From the NCBI GenBank assembly GCA_905233465.1, contig CAJOEI010000021.1, forward strand, positions 1 through 38,941: a stretch of 38,941 nucleotides of DNA. The letters are read 5' to 3'. The notes under the pieces are model-generated. The model was not told the DNA's origin. It saw nothing but the letters and a program-made list of their open reading frames with translations, and searched no databases. The translations under genes were made by a program, and so were the position numbers. This stretch comes from an uncultured Bacteroidaceae bacterium. Lineage in GTDB: Bacteria > Bacteroidota > Bacteroidia > Bacteroidales > Bacteroidaceae. Below, piece after piece: positions 1-8,093 of this stretch; the stretch's first letter is position 1, and each line of letters opens with the position of its first letter.

Positions 1-1
1 C

Positions 2-136
2 GTGGAGACCAAGCCCACCACCCCACGCTACTTCCCGCGCCTGCCGCATCGCATACGCTACTTCGCTGCGTCGCGCGTAGCGCCGTACATACCGCTATTC
101 TCCATATTCCAGCACGAGAGGAAAGTTGAAAGGTGA
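2..136 (+). CDS. possible C-terminal end of an upstream gene (partial)
   Basis: An open frame enters from the left edge and stops with TGA at 134-136. It reads as a basic, aromatic-rich tail containing RYFPRLPHRIRYFAASR and ending in HERKVER. The last residues come from the start of the 7-bp repeat array, as seen for other genes in this window. No domain can be recognised from 44 residues. The stretch also contains a CGCTAC...GTAGCG inverted repeat, so it may instead be a non-coding hairpin element. Weak call. Confidence 0.3.
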   Translation: METKPTTPRYFPRLPHRIRYFAASRVAPYIPLFSIFQHERKVER

Positions 137-327
137 AAGGTGAAAATGCATAATGCATAATGGACAATGGACAATGGACAATGGACAATGGACAATGCAT
201 AATGGATAATGGACAATGGACAATGGACAATGCATAATGCATAATGGACAATGGACAATGGACAATGCATAATGCATAATGGACAATGGACAATGGACAA
301 TGGACAATGCATAATGCATAATTCACA
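121..327. repeat. heptanucleotide tandem repeat array
   Basis: Three GAAAGNT-type heptamers (121-141) lead into 25 consecutive heptamers from 146 to 320, all ATGGACA or ATGCATA with one ATGGATA, followed by ATTCACA (321-327). The two main unit types alternate in blocks (about two ATGCATA, then three to five ATGGACA), which suggests amplification of a higher-order unit. The short ORFs read through it on the minus strand are only the repeat in translation. Similar 7-bp arrays with other sequences recur across the window. Confidence 0.9.
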
Positions 328-351
328 ATTGCTTTAATCTTTCAACTTTAA

Positions 352-463
352 ACTTTCCGCTCGACCTCTGGTCGCTTGCCATAGCAAGCGCTCGGCTTTG
401 CCGCTTTGCTCTGCAAAGAACTTTAAACAGCGGTGTAGCCGCGTCGCACTGCGGTTTAGCCGC
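352..463 (+). repeat. cluster of six micro-hairpins in the rnr leader
   Basis: Six short inverted repeats follow one another: CGACC-TCT-GGTCG (362-374), CTTGC-CATA-GCAAG (375-388), CGGC-TTT-GCCG (393-403), CTTTGC-TCT-GCAAAG (404-418), GCGGT-GTA-GCCGC (430-442) and GCGGT-TTA-GCCGC (451-463). Stems are 4-6 bp; loops are three nt, one is four. In the last two a G-T pair closes the loop. The first 37 bases (352-388) recur identically at 18785-18821. Function unknown. Confidence 0.75.
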
Positions 464-521
464 GTCTCTTCAACTTTTTTGGGGTTGAAATATAATAAAT
501 TGCAATAATTTGGGTTTTATT

Positions 522-554
522 ATTGCAGTTATTATGCTGAAATCATTATCTTTG
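522..554 (+). promoter_or_regulatory. Bacteroidota-type promoter of rnr
   Basis: TATCTTTG at 547-554 matches the -7 consensus TAnnTTTG exactly. ATTG at 522-525 lies 21 bases upstream as an approximate -33 TTTG element. The start codon is 24 bases downstream of the -7 box, giving a short leader that excludes the micro-hairpins upstream. Confidence 0.6.
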
Positions 555-578
555 CACCGGAAAAAGTGAAGATTTGTT

Positions 579-2813
579 ATGAGTAAAGGAAAGAATAAGG
601 CAGGCAGCCATGTGCGCAAGAGCGACTTGGCGGCACAGTTGACAGCATATTTCGAAGCCCATCAGGGTGAGGTTGTCGACATCAAGACCATTTTTCGTGA
701 GCTATCCTTGAAGACCCATCCGGCCAAGATATTGTGCATGGATGTCATCGACGAGCTGGTGATGGACGACTACATCAAGGAGGTGTCGCCTATGCGCTAC
801 CAGACGCGTGCCGCCAAGATGACGCTGGATGGTGTGTTTCAACGCAAGAGCAACGGCAAGAACACCTTTGTTCCTGACGAGGGCGGTGCACCCATCCTCG
901 TTGCCGAGCGCAACTCGCTGCATGCCATGGATGGCGACCGCGTGCGCATACAGATGATGGCTCGCAGGCGCGGCCACGTGCGCGAGGCTCAGGTGACAGA
1001 GATTCTGCAGCGTGCGGACAAGACCTTTGTCGGCAGATTAGATGTGCGCAAGGAGTTTGCCTTCCTGCTCACCGAAGACCGCACGCTGAACAACGACATC
1101 TTCATCCCCAAGACGCAGCTGCGTGGCGGCAAGAATGGCGACAAGGCCATAGTGCGCATCATCGAGTGGCCCGAGGGCACCAAGAACCCCATCGGACGTG
1201 TGGTGGAGGTGCTGGGTCGTGCCGGCGAGAACGAGACCGAGATGCATGCCATCCTGGCTGAGTTCGGCCTGCCATACAGCTACCCGAAGGCCGTGGAGGA
1301 CGCTGCCAATCAGCTCAGCGGAGACATCACTCCCGCTGACATCGAGGGACGCGAGGACTTCCGCAACGTGCTGACATTCACCATAGACCCGCGCGACGCG
1401 AAGGACTTCGACGACGCACTGAGTTTCCGTGAGATAGCAAAGGGCAAGATATATGAGGTCGGTGTACACATCGCCGACGTGAGCCATTACGTGCAGGAAG
1501 GCAGCATCATCGACCGCGAAGCTGTGCGCCGTGGCACGAGTGTGTATCTCGTGGATCGCACCATCCCGATGCTACCTGAGCGTCTGTGCAACGAGATATG
1601 CTCCCTGCGTCCCGACGAAGACAAGCTGACATACAGCGTCATCTTCCGCCTCAACGAGCGCGGCGAGGTGAAGTCGTGGCATCTGGCACACACCGTGATC
1701 CGCAGCAACCGACGCTTTGCCTACGAGGAGGTGCAGGCGCTGTTTGAGGCACGTGGCGAAGCCAGTCCTGAGGACATGCTGTCGCCTGTAGCACAGGATG
1801 GAACACAATGGTTTGACACAGGCAAGGACACCGATTTGGAGGCCGCTCTGCTGGTGCTCAACCGCATCGCAAAACAGTTGCGGCTGCGGCGCATGGCAGC
1901 CGGTGCCGTGGACTTCGACCGCCCGGAGGTGCGCTTCGATATTGACGAGAAAGGTCATCCCACGGGAACATACGTCAAGACCTCGAAGGACGCCAACAAA
2001 CTCATTGAGGAGTTCATGCTGCTGGCCAACCGCACTGTGGCCGAGAGCGTAGGCCGTGTGCCCAAGGGCAAGAAGGCCAAGGTGCTGCCATACCGCATCC
2101 ACGAACAGCCCGACCCCGACAAGCTGATGAACCTGTCGCAGTTTGTGACCAAGTTCGGACACCGGCTGAAGACTACCGGCACCAATCAGGAGATAAGCCG
2201 CAACCTGAACCGCCTGCTGCATGACGTTCATGGCAAGCGCGAGCAGAACGTGGTGGAGATGGTTGCGCTGCGTGCAATGATGAAAGCGCGCTACTCCACG
2301 CAGAACATAGGCCACTATGGTCTGGCATTTGACTATTACACACATTTCACATCACCCATACGTCGCTATCCCGACCTGATGGTGCACCGCCTGCTGACCC
2401 GCTATGCCGATGGCGGCCGGTCGGCCAGCGTAGAGAAATACGAGGCCCTGTGCGAGCAGTCGAGCGACATGGAGCAGCTGGCAGCACAGGCTGAGCGCGC
2501 CAGCATCAAATACAAGCAGGTGGAGTTCATGGCCGACCGCCTTGGCCAGAGCTTCGATGGTATCATCTCCGGCGTGACGGAGTTCGGACTGTATGTCGAG
2601 CTCAACGAGACAAAATGCGAAGGCATGGTGCCCATGCGCGACTTGGACGATGACTACTATGATTTTGACGAGCGCAACTACCAACTTGTGGGACGCAGGT
2701 ATCACCATCGCTACGCCCTGGGCGACGCAGTGCGCGTGCGTGTGGCCAGAGCCAATCTGGAAAAGAAACAGCTGGACTTTGAGATTGAAAGGCCCAACTC
2801 TCAGAAGTTATGA
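579..2813 (+). CDS. rnr: ribonuclease R (RNB-family 3'-5' exoribonuclease)
   Basis: A 744-residue protein with the RNase II/R architecture. It has a winged-helix-like N-terminus (about 15-75), cold-shock/OB domains (about 85-235), the RNB catalytic domain (about 250-600) and a C-terminal S1 RNA-binding domain (about 650-735, containing GIISGVTEFGLYVEL). The metal-binding active site is visible as IDPRDAKDFDDA, with Asp at 270, 273, 276, 278 and 279. It degrades structured RNA processively in the cytoplasm. The lysine-rich N-terminus and full length favour RNase R over RNase II. The ATG at 579 fits the promoter at 522-554. It ends just before the por operon, separated by a hairpin. Confidence 0.95.
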   Translation: MSKGKNKAGSHVRKSDLAAQLTAYFEAHQGEVVDIKTIFRELSLKTHPAKILCMDVIDELVMDDYIKEVSPMRYQTRAAKMTLDGVFQRKSNGKNTFVPDEGGAPILVAERNSLHAMDGDRVRIQMMARRRGHVREAQVTEILQRADKTFVGRLDVRKEFAFLLTEDRTLNNDIFIPKTQLRGGKNGDKAIVRIIEWPEGTKNPIGRVVEVLGRAGENETEMHAILAEFGLPYSYPKAVEDAANQLSGDITPADIEGREDFRNVLTFTIDPRDAKDFDDALSFREIAKGKIYEVGVHIADVSHYVQEGSIIDREAVRRGTSVYLVDRTIPMLPERLCNEICSLRPDEDKLTYSVIFRLNERGEVKSWHLAHTVIRSNRRFAYEEVQALFEARGEASPEDMLSPVAQDGTQWFDTGKDTDLEAALLVLNRIAKQLRLRRMAAGAVDFDRPEVRFDIDEKGHPTGTYVKTSKDANKLIEEFMLLANRTVAESVGRVPKGKKAKVLPYRIHEQPDPDKLMNLSQFVTKFGHRLKTTGTNQEISRNLNRLLHDVHGKREQNVVEMVALRAMMKARYSTQNIGHYGLAFDYYTHFTSPIRRYPDLMVHRLLTRYADGGRSASVEKYEALCEQSSDMEQLAAQAERASIKYKQVEFMADRLGQSFDGIISGVTEFGLYVELNETKCEGMVPMRDLDDDYYDFDERNYQLVGRRYHHRYALGDAVRVRVARANLEKKQLDFEIERPNSQKL

Positions 2814-2897
2814 TGTGGAGTCCTTATTTAACTACACCTTATAACTTCATAAACTTAAGTAATTCAATGAGACGACGGATAACGAAGGCAATAACGT

Positions 2898-2921
2898 CTC
2901 GCCAGTTGGAGCACTGGCGAG
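2898..2921 (+). terminator. inverted repeat between rnr and porP
   Basis: CTCGCCAGT (2898-2906) and ACTGGCGAG (2913-2921) form a perfect 9-bp stem with a 6-nt loop. A modestly T-rich stretch follows (ATTATTCATTTT). It may be the rnr terminator or an attenuator in the porP leader; no clean T-run follows, so the call is tentative. Confidence 0.5.
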
Positions 2922-2935
2922 GCATTATTCATTTT

Positions 2936-3877
2936 ATGCACCGTGTCTTATTCTTCATCCTGTCATTCTCATTCTTAACCATCTCAGCATCGGCACAGAC
3001 CGACGCGGCATTCAACCACTACTGGTCGGTGCAGTCGTACTACAACCCCGCTGTGAGCGGCCTCGACGGTCAGATCAACATCGAAGGCATCTACTCGATG
3101 CAGATGATGGGCTACACCCATGCCCCCGCCACAATGCTTCTCACTGCCGACCTTCCGCTGTGGTTCATAGGCAAAAAGCACGGCATGGGCGCTGGTTTCA
3201 TGAACGACAAGATAGGTCTGTTCTCACACAAGAAGTTCTACATTCAGTATGCTTTCCACCAGCCTCTGTGGGGTGGACGGCTCAGTGCCGGTGTGCGTGC
3301 CGGCCTGCTCTCGGAGAGCTTCGATGGCTCAGGGCTGGAGCTGATAGACACCGGCGACCCGGCCTTCCCCACGTCGGAGGCCAACGGCACAGCCTTTGAC
3401 CTTGATGCGGGTCTGCGCTTCGATGGCCGCACATGGTACATGGGTCTGTCCGTGATGCACACGCTGATGCCTACGGTGGCATTGGGCGACACGAAAGTCA
3501 ATGAATTTGAATATCCCGCAACGTTTTATTTAACGGGGGGATACAATATTCGTATGCGCAATCCGTTATTAAAGATGCAGACCTCAGCGATACTGCGCTC
3601 TGACCTCAACGCATGGCGCGGAGACATCACTGCCCGCCTGGTGTACAATAGTCCCAAAGGCAGGATGTATCTCGGTGTCGGCTACAGCCCCACCATCTCG
3701 GCATCGCTGCTCATCGGAGGTGACTTCCACGGCGTAAGGCTCGGCTACTGCTACGAGATCTACACCTCGGGCATCGGCGCGCTGCAAGGCACACATGAAT
3801 TGAGTCTGGGCTACACCACTGACCTCAACCTTTTTAAGAAAGGACGCAACCGCCATCAAAGCGTGCGACTGCTGTAA
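2936..3877 (+). CDS. porP: type IX secretion system membrane protein PorP/SprF family
   Basis: A 313-residue outer-membrane beta-barrel protein. The frame is open from 2810, but the ATG at 2936 is chosen because it gives a clean signal peptide (MHRVLFFILSFSFLTISASA, cleaved near AQTDA); the longer start would run through the hairpin at 2898-2921. The mature start (FNHYWSVQSYYNPAVSG) is typical of PorP/SprF, followed by alternating beta-strand segments and a C-terminal barrel. PorP/SprF proteins work with the PorK/L/M/N complex in exporting or anchoring type IX substrates. It is first in the conserved P-K-L-M-N order, 36 bases ahead of porK. Confidence 0.9.
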   Translation: MHRVLFFILSFSFLTISASAQTDAAFNHYWSVQSYYNPAVSGLDGQINIEGIYSMQMMGYTHAPATMLLTADLPLWFIGKKHGMGAGFMNDKIGLFSHKKFYIQYAFHQPLWGGRLSAGVRAGLLSESFDGSGLELIDTGDPAFPTSEANGTAFDLDAGLRFDGRTWYMGLSVMHTLMPTVALGDTKVNEFEYPATFYLTGGYNIRMRNPLLKMQTSAILRSDLNAWRGDITARLVYNSPKGRMYLGVGYSPTISASLLIGGDFHGVRLGYCYEIYTSGIGALQGTHELSLGYTTDLNLFKKGRNRHQSVRLL

Positions 3878-3913
3878 AAGAAAGCAAAAAGAGAAAAATT
3901 ACCTACATCAGAT

Positions 3914-5407
3914 ATGCGTAATTATCCATTATCCATTGTAATTTGTACATTAATCATCGCCTCGGCGATGGCACTCGCCTCATGCATGGGCTCTGCGTCC
4001 AATGCTATGGCCACCGGCGGCGAGATAACCGGTGTGCGAGGCGGAGGCTTCTCGGAGCCCGTGCCCTTTGGCATGGTGCCTGTTGAGAAGGGTTCGCTGC
4101 GCGTGGGCATGGAAGACAACGACACGCTGTGGGGTGCTGGAGTGCCGGCCCGCGACATCAGCGTGGACGGGTTCTGGATGGATCAGACAGAAGTCTCCAA
4201 TGCCAAGTACCGTCAGTTTGTGCTGTGGGTGCGCGACAGCATCATCCGCGAACGTCTGGCCGACCCCGCATTCGGCGGCGACGAGACCTTCAAGATAGAG
4301 GAAGACAAGGAGGGCAACCCCATCACTCCGCATCTGAACTGGTCCAAGGCCATCCCCTGGCGCAAGGCTAATGAGGACGAGCAGAGGGCCATAGAAAGCG
4401 TGTACTATACCCACCCCATCGATGGCGTAAAAATGCTGGATGCCAGTCAGATGAACTACCGCTATGAAGTCTATGACTATGCTGCCGCCGCACTGCGCAA
4501 GCACCGTCTGAAGAATGTCGACGACAACGGTATTGGTGTGTCATCGTTTGAGAAACGCGACCTCAACACCGACCACGAACTGTCTACAGCCGATGTGATG
4601 ATCTCAAAGGACACCGCCTACATCGACGACGAAGGACATATTGTCCGCCAGACCATCACACGTCCGCTGTCCGGACCGTGGGACTTCCTCAATACATACA
4701 TCGTCAATATCTATCCCGACACCACATGCTGGGTCAACGACTTCCGCAATGCTGAGAATGAGCGCTATATGCGCCTCTACTTCGCCAATCCCGCATACGA
4801 CGACTACCCTGTTGTGGGCGTCACATGGGAACAAGCCTCAGCATTCTGTCGCTGGCGCACCGAGTTCCTGCTGAAAGGCATGCCGGGAGCCAGTGCCGCA
4901 GAGATACAGCCCTATCGCCTGCCGACAGAGATAGAATGGGAATACGCTGCCCGCGGCAAGGAAGGCAATCCGTTCCCCTGGGAGGCAGCAGACGTGAAGA
5001 GCGACAAGGGTTGTTTCTATGCCAACTTCAAGCCCGACCGCGGCAACTACACCAAGGACGGCTCGCTGATAACCTCAAAATGCGGCATCTTCTCGGCCAA
5101 CAGCAACGGCCTCTATGACATGGCTGGCAACGTAGCCGAATGGACAAGTACCGTATACACCGAAGCCGGCGTGGAGAGCATGAGCGACTTGAATCCCGAA
5201 TTGCATTATAACGCCGCCAAGGAAGACCCGTATAGGCTGAAGAAGAAAAGCGTGCGCGGAGGTTCATGGAAAGATCCCGAGAGCATGATTCGTTCGGCAT
5301 GGCGCAGCTTTGAGTACCAGAACCAGCCGCGCTCGTTCATCGGATTCCGCTGCGTGCGTTCCATGGTGCGCGACAACAGCGGTCAGAAGAACAAAGGGAA
5401 ACGTTAA
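3914..5407 (+). CDS. porK: type IX secretion outer-membrane lipoprotein PorK/GldK
   Basis: A 497-residue lipoprotein with lipobox LASC at Cys24, followed by a formylglycine-generating-enzyme-like (SUMF1) fold. Family motifs are visible: VDGFWMDQTEVSNAKYRQF (about 80-98), YRLPTEIEWEYAARG, GLYDMAGNVAEWTS and VRGGSW...RSFIGFRCVR at the end. PorK/GldK forms the periplasmic ring with PorN under the outer membrane; the SUMF1 fold is structural here. The first codons of the signal peptide (MRNYPLSIVIC) are written by 7-bp repeats (3921-3955), so the start of this essential secretion gene is repeat-derived. A hairpin and 39 bases separate it from porL. Confidence 0.93.
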   Translation: MRNYPLSIVICTLIIASAMALASCMGSASNAMATGGEITGVRGGGFSEPVPFGMVPVEKGSLRVGMEDNDTLWGAGVPARDISVDGFWMDQTEVSNAKYRQFVLWVRDSIIRERLADPAFGGDETFKIEEDKEGNPITPHLNWSKAIPWRKANEDEQRAIESVYYTHPIDGVKMLDASQMNYRYEVYDYAAAALRKHRLKNVDDNGIGVSSFEKRDLNTDHELSTADVMISKDTAYIDDEGHIVRQTITRPLSGPWDFLNTYIVNIYPDTTCWVNDFRNAENERYMRLYFANPAYDDYPVVGVTWEQASAFCRWRTEFLLKGMPGASAAEIQPYRLPTEIEWEYAARGKEGNPFPWEAADVKSDKGCFYANFKPDRGNYTKDGSLITSKCGIFSANSNGLYDMAGNVAEWTSTVYTEAGVESMSDLNPELHYNAAKEDPYRLKKKSVRGGSWKDPESMIRSAWRSFEYQNQPRSFIGFRCVRSMVRDNSGQKNKGKR

Positions 5408-5424
5408 CAATCAAACATTCAACT

Positions 5425-5439
5425 ACGGCCACAGGCCGT
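5425..5439 (+). promoter_or_regulatory. leader hairpin before porL
   Basis: ACGGCC-ACA-GGCCGT is a perfect 6-bp stem with a 3-nt loop, ending 7 bases before the porL ATG. It sits in a 27-base block (5414-5440) that is repeated exactly before porM (6458-6484) with the same spacing to the start codon. Inferred to modulate translation initiation or processing of the por mRNA. Confidence 0.6.
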
Positions 5440-5446
5440 GCAAGAT

Positions 5447-6433
5447 ATGAGTAAGTTTAGCTTTATCGCCCGTTTGCAGCACTGGATGGACTCCGTGCCA
5501 GGGCAGACCTTTATGAATTACGCCTACAGCTGGGGCGCTGCCGTTGTGATTCTCGGCACGTTGTTCAAGCTGACCCATATTCCCGGTGCCAATGCCATGC
5601 TTTTTATTGGCATGGGTACGGAGGTGTTTGTGTTCTTCATCTCCGGCTTCGACCGTCCATTTGACGCCAAGACCGAGACACAGTTGGCTGACGAGTTCGT
5701 CAGTCTTGACGAGATGGAAGCCCTGAAAGAAGCCGCTGAGAAGGCCGCTGCCAGCAGTGGAGCGCCTGTTGTTGTCGGTGGTGGCGGCGTGCCTATGGGT
5801 GTTGTTGCCCACGGCGAGGCGGCCACAGACAGCGATGGTGAAGTGGTCAGCGGTGGTGGTGTCATCAGTGGTGGTGGCATCATCGGCGGTGGCGGCACAG
5901 TCATCATTGGCGGTGGCGGAGCACCCGCTGGCGGCACCGTGGTTATTGGTAGCGGCGAAGGTGCTGCTGGCAATGAGGTGACAGGTGGCAGCGGTGCAGG
6001 CATCAGTGCCGCCGACGCAGCCAACATCGCTATGGCAGCCCAGGCAGCCGCTGGCGCACAAGCAGCATTGGCTGCTGCAGGTGGTGCCGAAGGACTGCTC
6101 GACAGTGCCAAGGCTGCCAATGCACCAGAGGTGGAGGATGCCATCGAGGCATACGTCGACCAGCTGCGCGACCTCACCGAGACACTGGGCCGCGTACGCG
6201 AACAGGCTGCACGCATGAGCACCGACAGCGTGGAAATGGAGAACCTCAACCGCACGCTCACAGGTATCAATACCATCTACGAGATGCAGCTCAAGAGCGT
6301 CAGCCAGCAGGTGGGGACCATCGACGACATCACCGAACAGACCCGCCGTCTGGCCAAGCAGATAGAAGAGCTCAACGGTGTCTATGCCCGCATGATAGAC
6401 GCTCTCACAGTCAATATGCCAAAAGGCGTATAG
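5447..6433 (+). CDS. porL: type IX secretion inner-membrane motor protein PorL/GldL
   Basis: A 328-residue inner-membrane protein. Two adjacent transmembrane helices lie near residues 23-43 (YAYSWGAAVVILGTLFKL) and 47-65 (ANAMLFIGMGTEVFVFFISGF), the latter with a membrane-embedded Glu, as in the GldL proton-driven motor. A long Gly/Val/Ser-rich low-complexity stretch follows (about 105-185, GGG-rich), then a helical, coiled-coil C-terminus. A GTG at 5438 would add three residues, but it lies inside the hairpin, so the ATG at 5447 is preferred. PorL pairs with PorM to energise secretion. The Gly-rich linker is the unusual part. Confidence 0.92.
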   Translation: MSKFSFIARLQHWMDSVPGQTFMNYAYSWGAAVVILGTLFKLTHIPGANAMLFIGMGTEVFVFFISGFDRPFDAKTETQLADEFVSLDEMEALKEAAEKAAASSGAPVVVGGGGVPMGVVAHGEAATDSDGEVVSGGGVISGGGIIGGGGTVIIGGGGAPAGGTVVIGSGEGAAGNEVTGGSGAGISAADAANIAMAAQAAAGAQAALAAAGGAEGLLDSAKAANAPEVEDAIEAYVDQLRDLTETLGRVREQAARMSTDSVEMENLNRTLTGINTIYEMQLKSVSQQVGTIDDITEQTRRLAKQIEELNGVYARMIDALTVNMPKGV

Positions 6434-6468
6434 GCTCTCTTACAACATTCATCTTTCAACATTCAACT

Positions 6469-6483
6469 ACGGCCACAGGCCGT
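6469..6483 (+). promoter_or_regulatory. leader hairpin before porM
   Basis: Second copy of ACGGCC-ACA-GGCCGT, again 7 bases before the ATG. The surrounding 27 bases (6458-6484) are identical to those before porL. Confidence 0.6.
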
Positions 6484-6490
6484 GAACAAT

Positions 6491-8056
6491 ATGCCCGTTA
6501 AGAAAAGACCTGTTTCACCACGTCAGAAGATGATCAACCTGATGTACGTCGTCCTCATGGCGATGCTCGCACTCAATGTGTCGAGCGACGTACTCAATGG
6601 TTTCTCGCTGGTGGACAAGAGCCTTCAGATCACTACCCGCAACGCCACCCAAACCAATCTGGCCATATACGAGGACTTTGAGGATCAGATGCAGGCCAAC
6701 CCAAAGAAGGTGAAGGAATGGTATGACAAGGCACAGATAGTCCGTCAGATGTCTGACTCGCTATACAATCTTGCTGAGGAGCTGAAGGAACAGATTGTCA
6801 AGAAGAGCGACGGCAAGGACGGCCGCGTGGACTCCATACAGAACCGCGAAGACCTTGAAGCAGCAACAAGTGTGATGCTGGCACCCGGCACGGGACGCGG
6901 CCGTGAGCTCTACGACGGCATCAACAGCTATCGCGACCGCATCGTGGCGATGGTCACTGACAGTGCACAACGCCGCATAATCACCAGCAACCTGTCCACC
7001 GAACTGCCCACCAACATCCGCACGCTGGGCAAGAACTGGCAGGAATATATGTTCGAATCCATGCCTACAGCGGCCGCGGTGACGCTGCTCACCAAGCTGC
7101 AGAGCGATGTCCGCTATGCTGAGGGCGAAGTGTTGCACGGCCTGGCAGCCAACATCGGCGTGAAGGATGTGCGCGTCAATGAGCTGAATGCCTACGTGAT
7201 ACCATCGTCACAGACCGTGGTGCAGGGCGGCAAGTTCTCAGCCCAAATCCTGATGGCTGCCGTGGACACCACCAACAGGCCTACTATATATATAGGTGGT
7301 CAGGCTATCAAGAGCGACCGCGGCATCTACGAGACCGTCTGCTCACGCACCGGTGACTTCACGCTCAAGGGCTATATCGAGATGCTCAATGCTCAGGGCG
7401 AACAAGTGCGTCGCGATTTTGAACAGAAATATACTGTTGTGGCTCCATCGGCAACCGTGTCGGCTGACCTGATGAACGTCCTATATGCTGGCTACGACAA
7501 CCCCATGTCGGTCAGTGTGCCAGGTGTATCGGCCTCGAAGCTGCAAGTGTCTATGACAGGAGGACATTTTGAGTCACGCGGCGAGGGCAAGTACATCGCC
7601 AAGCCCACACAGGTGGGCGGCGAAGCTGTCATCACTGTAGCAGCCCACACCGAGGGCCGTCTGCAGGAGATGGGTAAGTTCACCTTCCGTGTGCGAAAGC
7701 TGCCTGATCCGACTGCATACATCGCCTATGGCGACGGTCAGGGTGGCGAGAACCGCTTCAAGGGCGGCAAACTGGCCAAGCGCGTTCTGCTCGAAGCCGG
7801 CAGCCTCGGCGCTGCCGTTGACGACGGCCTGCTGAACATTCCGTTCCGTGTTGTGGGCTTCGAGACGCTGTTCTACGACAACATGGGTAATGCTATCCCC
7901 GAGGTGAGCCAAAGTGCAGAGTTCACCTCACGCCAGAAGAATATGTTCCGCAACCTCTCGCGCGGCAAACGTTTCTTCATCACACGCATACGGGCCATAG
8001 GACCCGATGGTGTGGAACGCACGTTGGACGGTGCAATGGATATCACCGTGAACTAA
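6491..8056 (+). CDS. porM: type IX secretion protein PorM/GldM
   Basis: A 521-residue protein with one N-terminal transmembrane helix (about 15-33, after SPRQKMINLMYVVLMAMLA), preceded by a positively charged cytoplasmic tip. A large periplasmic part then follows: a helical D1-like region (about 40-215) and beta-rich domains to the C-terminus. PorM dimers span the periplasm and transmit motion from PorL to the PorK/N ring. The ATG at 6491 is chosen over the GTG at 6482, which lies inside the hairpin. It is tightly placed between porL and porN in the conserved order. Confidence 0.93.
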   Translation: MPVKKRPVSPRQKMINLMYVVLMAMLALNVSSDVLNGFSLVDKSLQITTRNATQTNLAIYEDFEDQMQANPKKVKEWYDKAQIVRQMSDSLYNLAEELKEQIVKKSDGKDGRVDSIQNREDLEAATSVMLAPGTGRGRELYDGINSYRDRIVAMVTDSAQRRIITSNLSTELPTNIRTLGKNWQEYMFESMPTAAAVTLLTKLQSDVRYAEGEVLHGLAANIGVKDVRVNELNAYVIPSSQTVVQGGKFSAQILMAAVDTTNRPTIYIGGQAIKSDRGIYETVCSRTGDFTLKGYIEMLNAQGEQVRRDFEQKYTVVAPSATVSADLMNVLYAGYDNPMSVSVPGVSASKLQVSMTGGHFESRGEGKYIAKPTQVGGEAVITVAAHTEGRLQEMGKFTFRVRKLPDPTAYIAYGDGQGGENRFKGGKLAKRVLLEAGSLGAAVDDGLLNIPFRVVGFETLFYDNMGNAIPEVSQSAEFTSRQKNMFRNLSRGKRFFITRIRAIGPDGVERTLDGAMDITVN

Positions 8057-8093
8057 ATCATGAAATGATAAAACTTGAAACTTGGAACTTTTT

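Noticed and set aside
58..319. Two short minus-strand frames across the heptamer array
   Set aside because: They are the 7-bp repeat read in two frames (MHCPLSIVHYALCIV-like periodic peptides), not genes.
1572..2345. 257-codon minus-strand frame opposite rnr
   Set aside because: Shadow of a well-supported RNase R gene in a GC-rich stretch; no recognisable protein.
5524..6276. 250-codon minus-strand frame opposite porL
   Set aside because: Pro/Ala/Ser-rich translation of the Gly-rich porL linker; no start context or family features.
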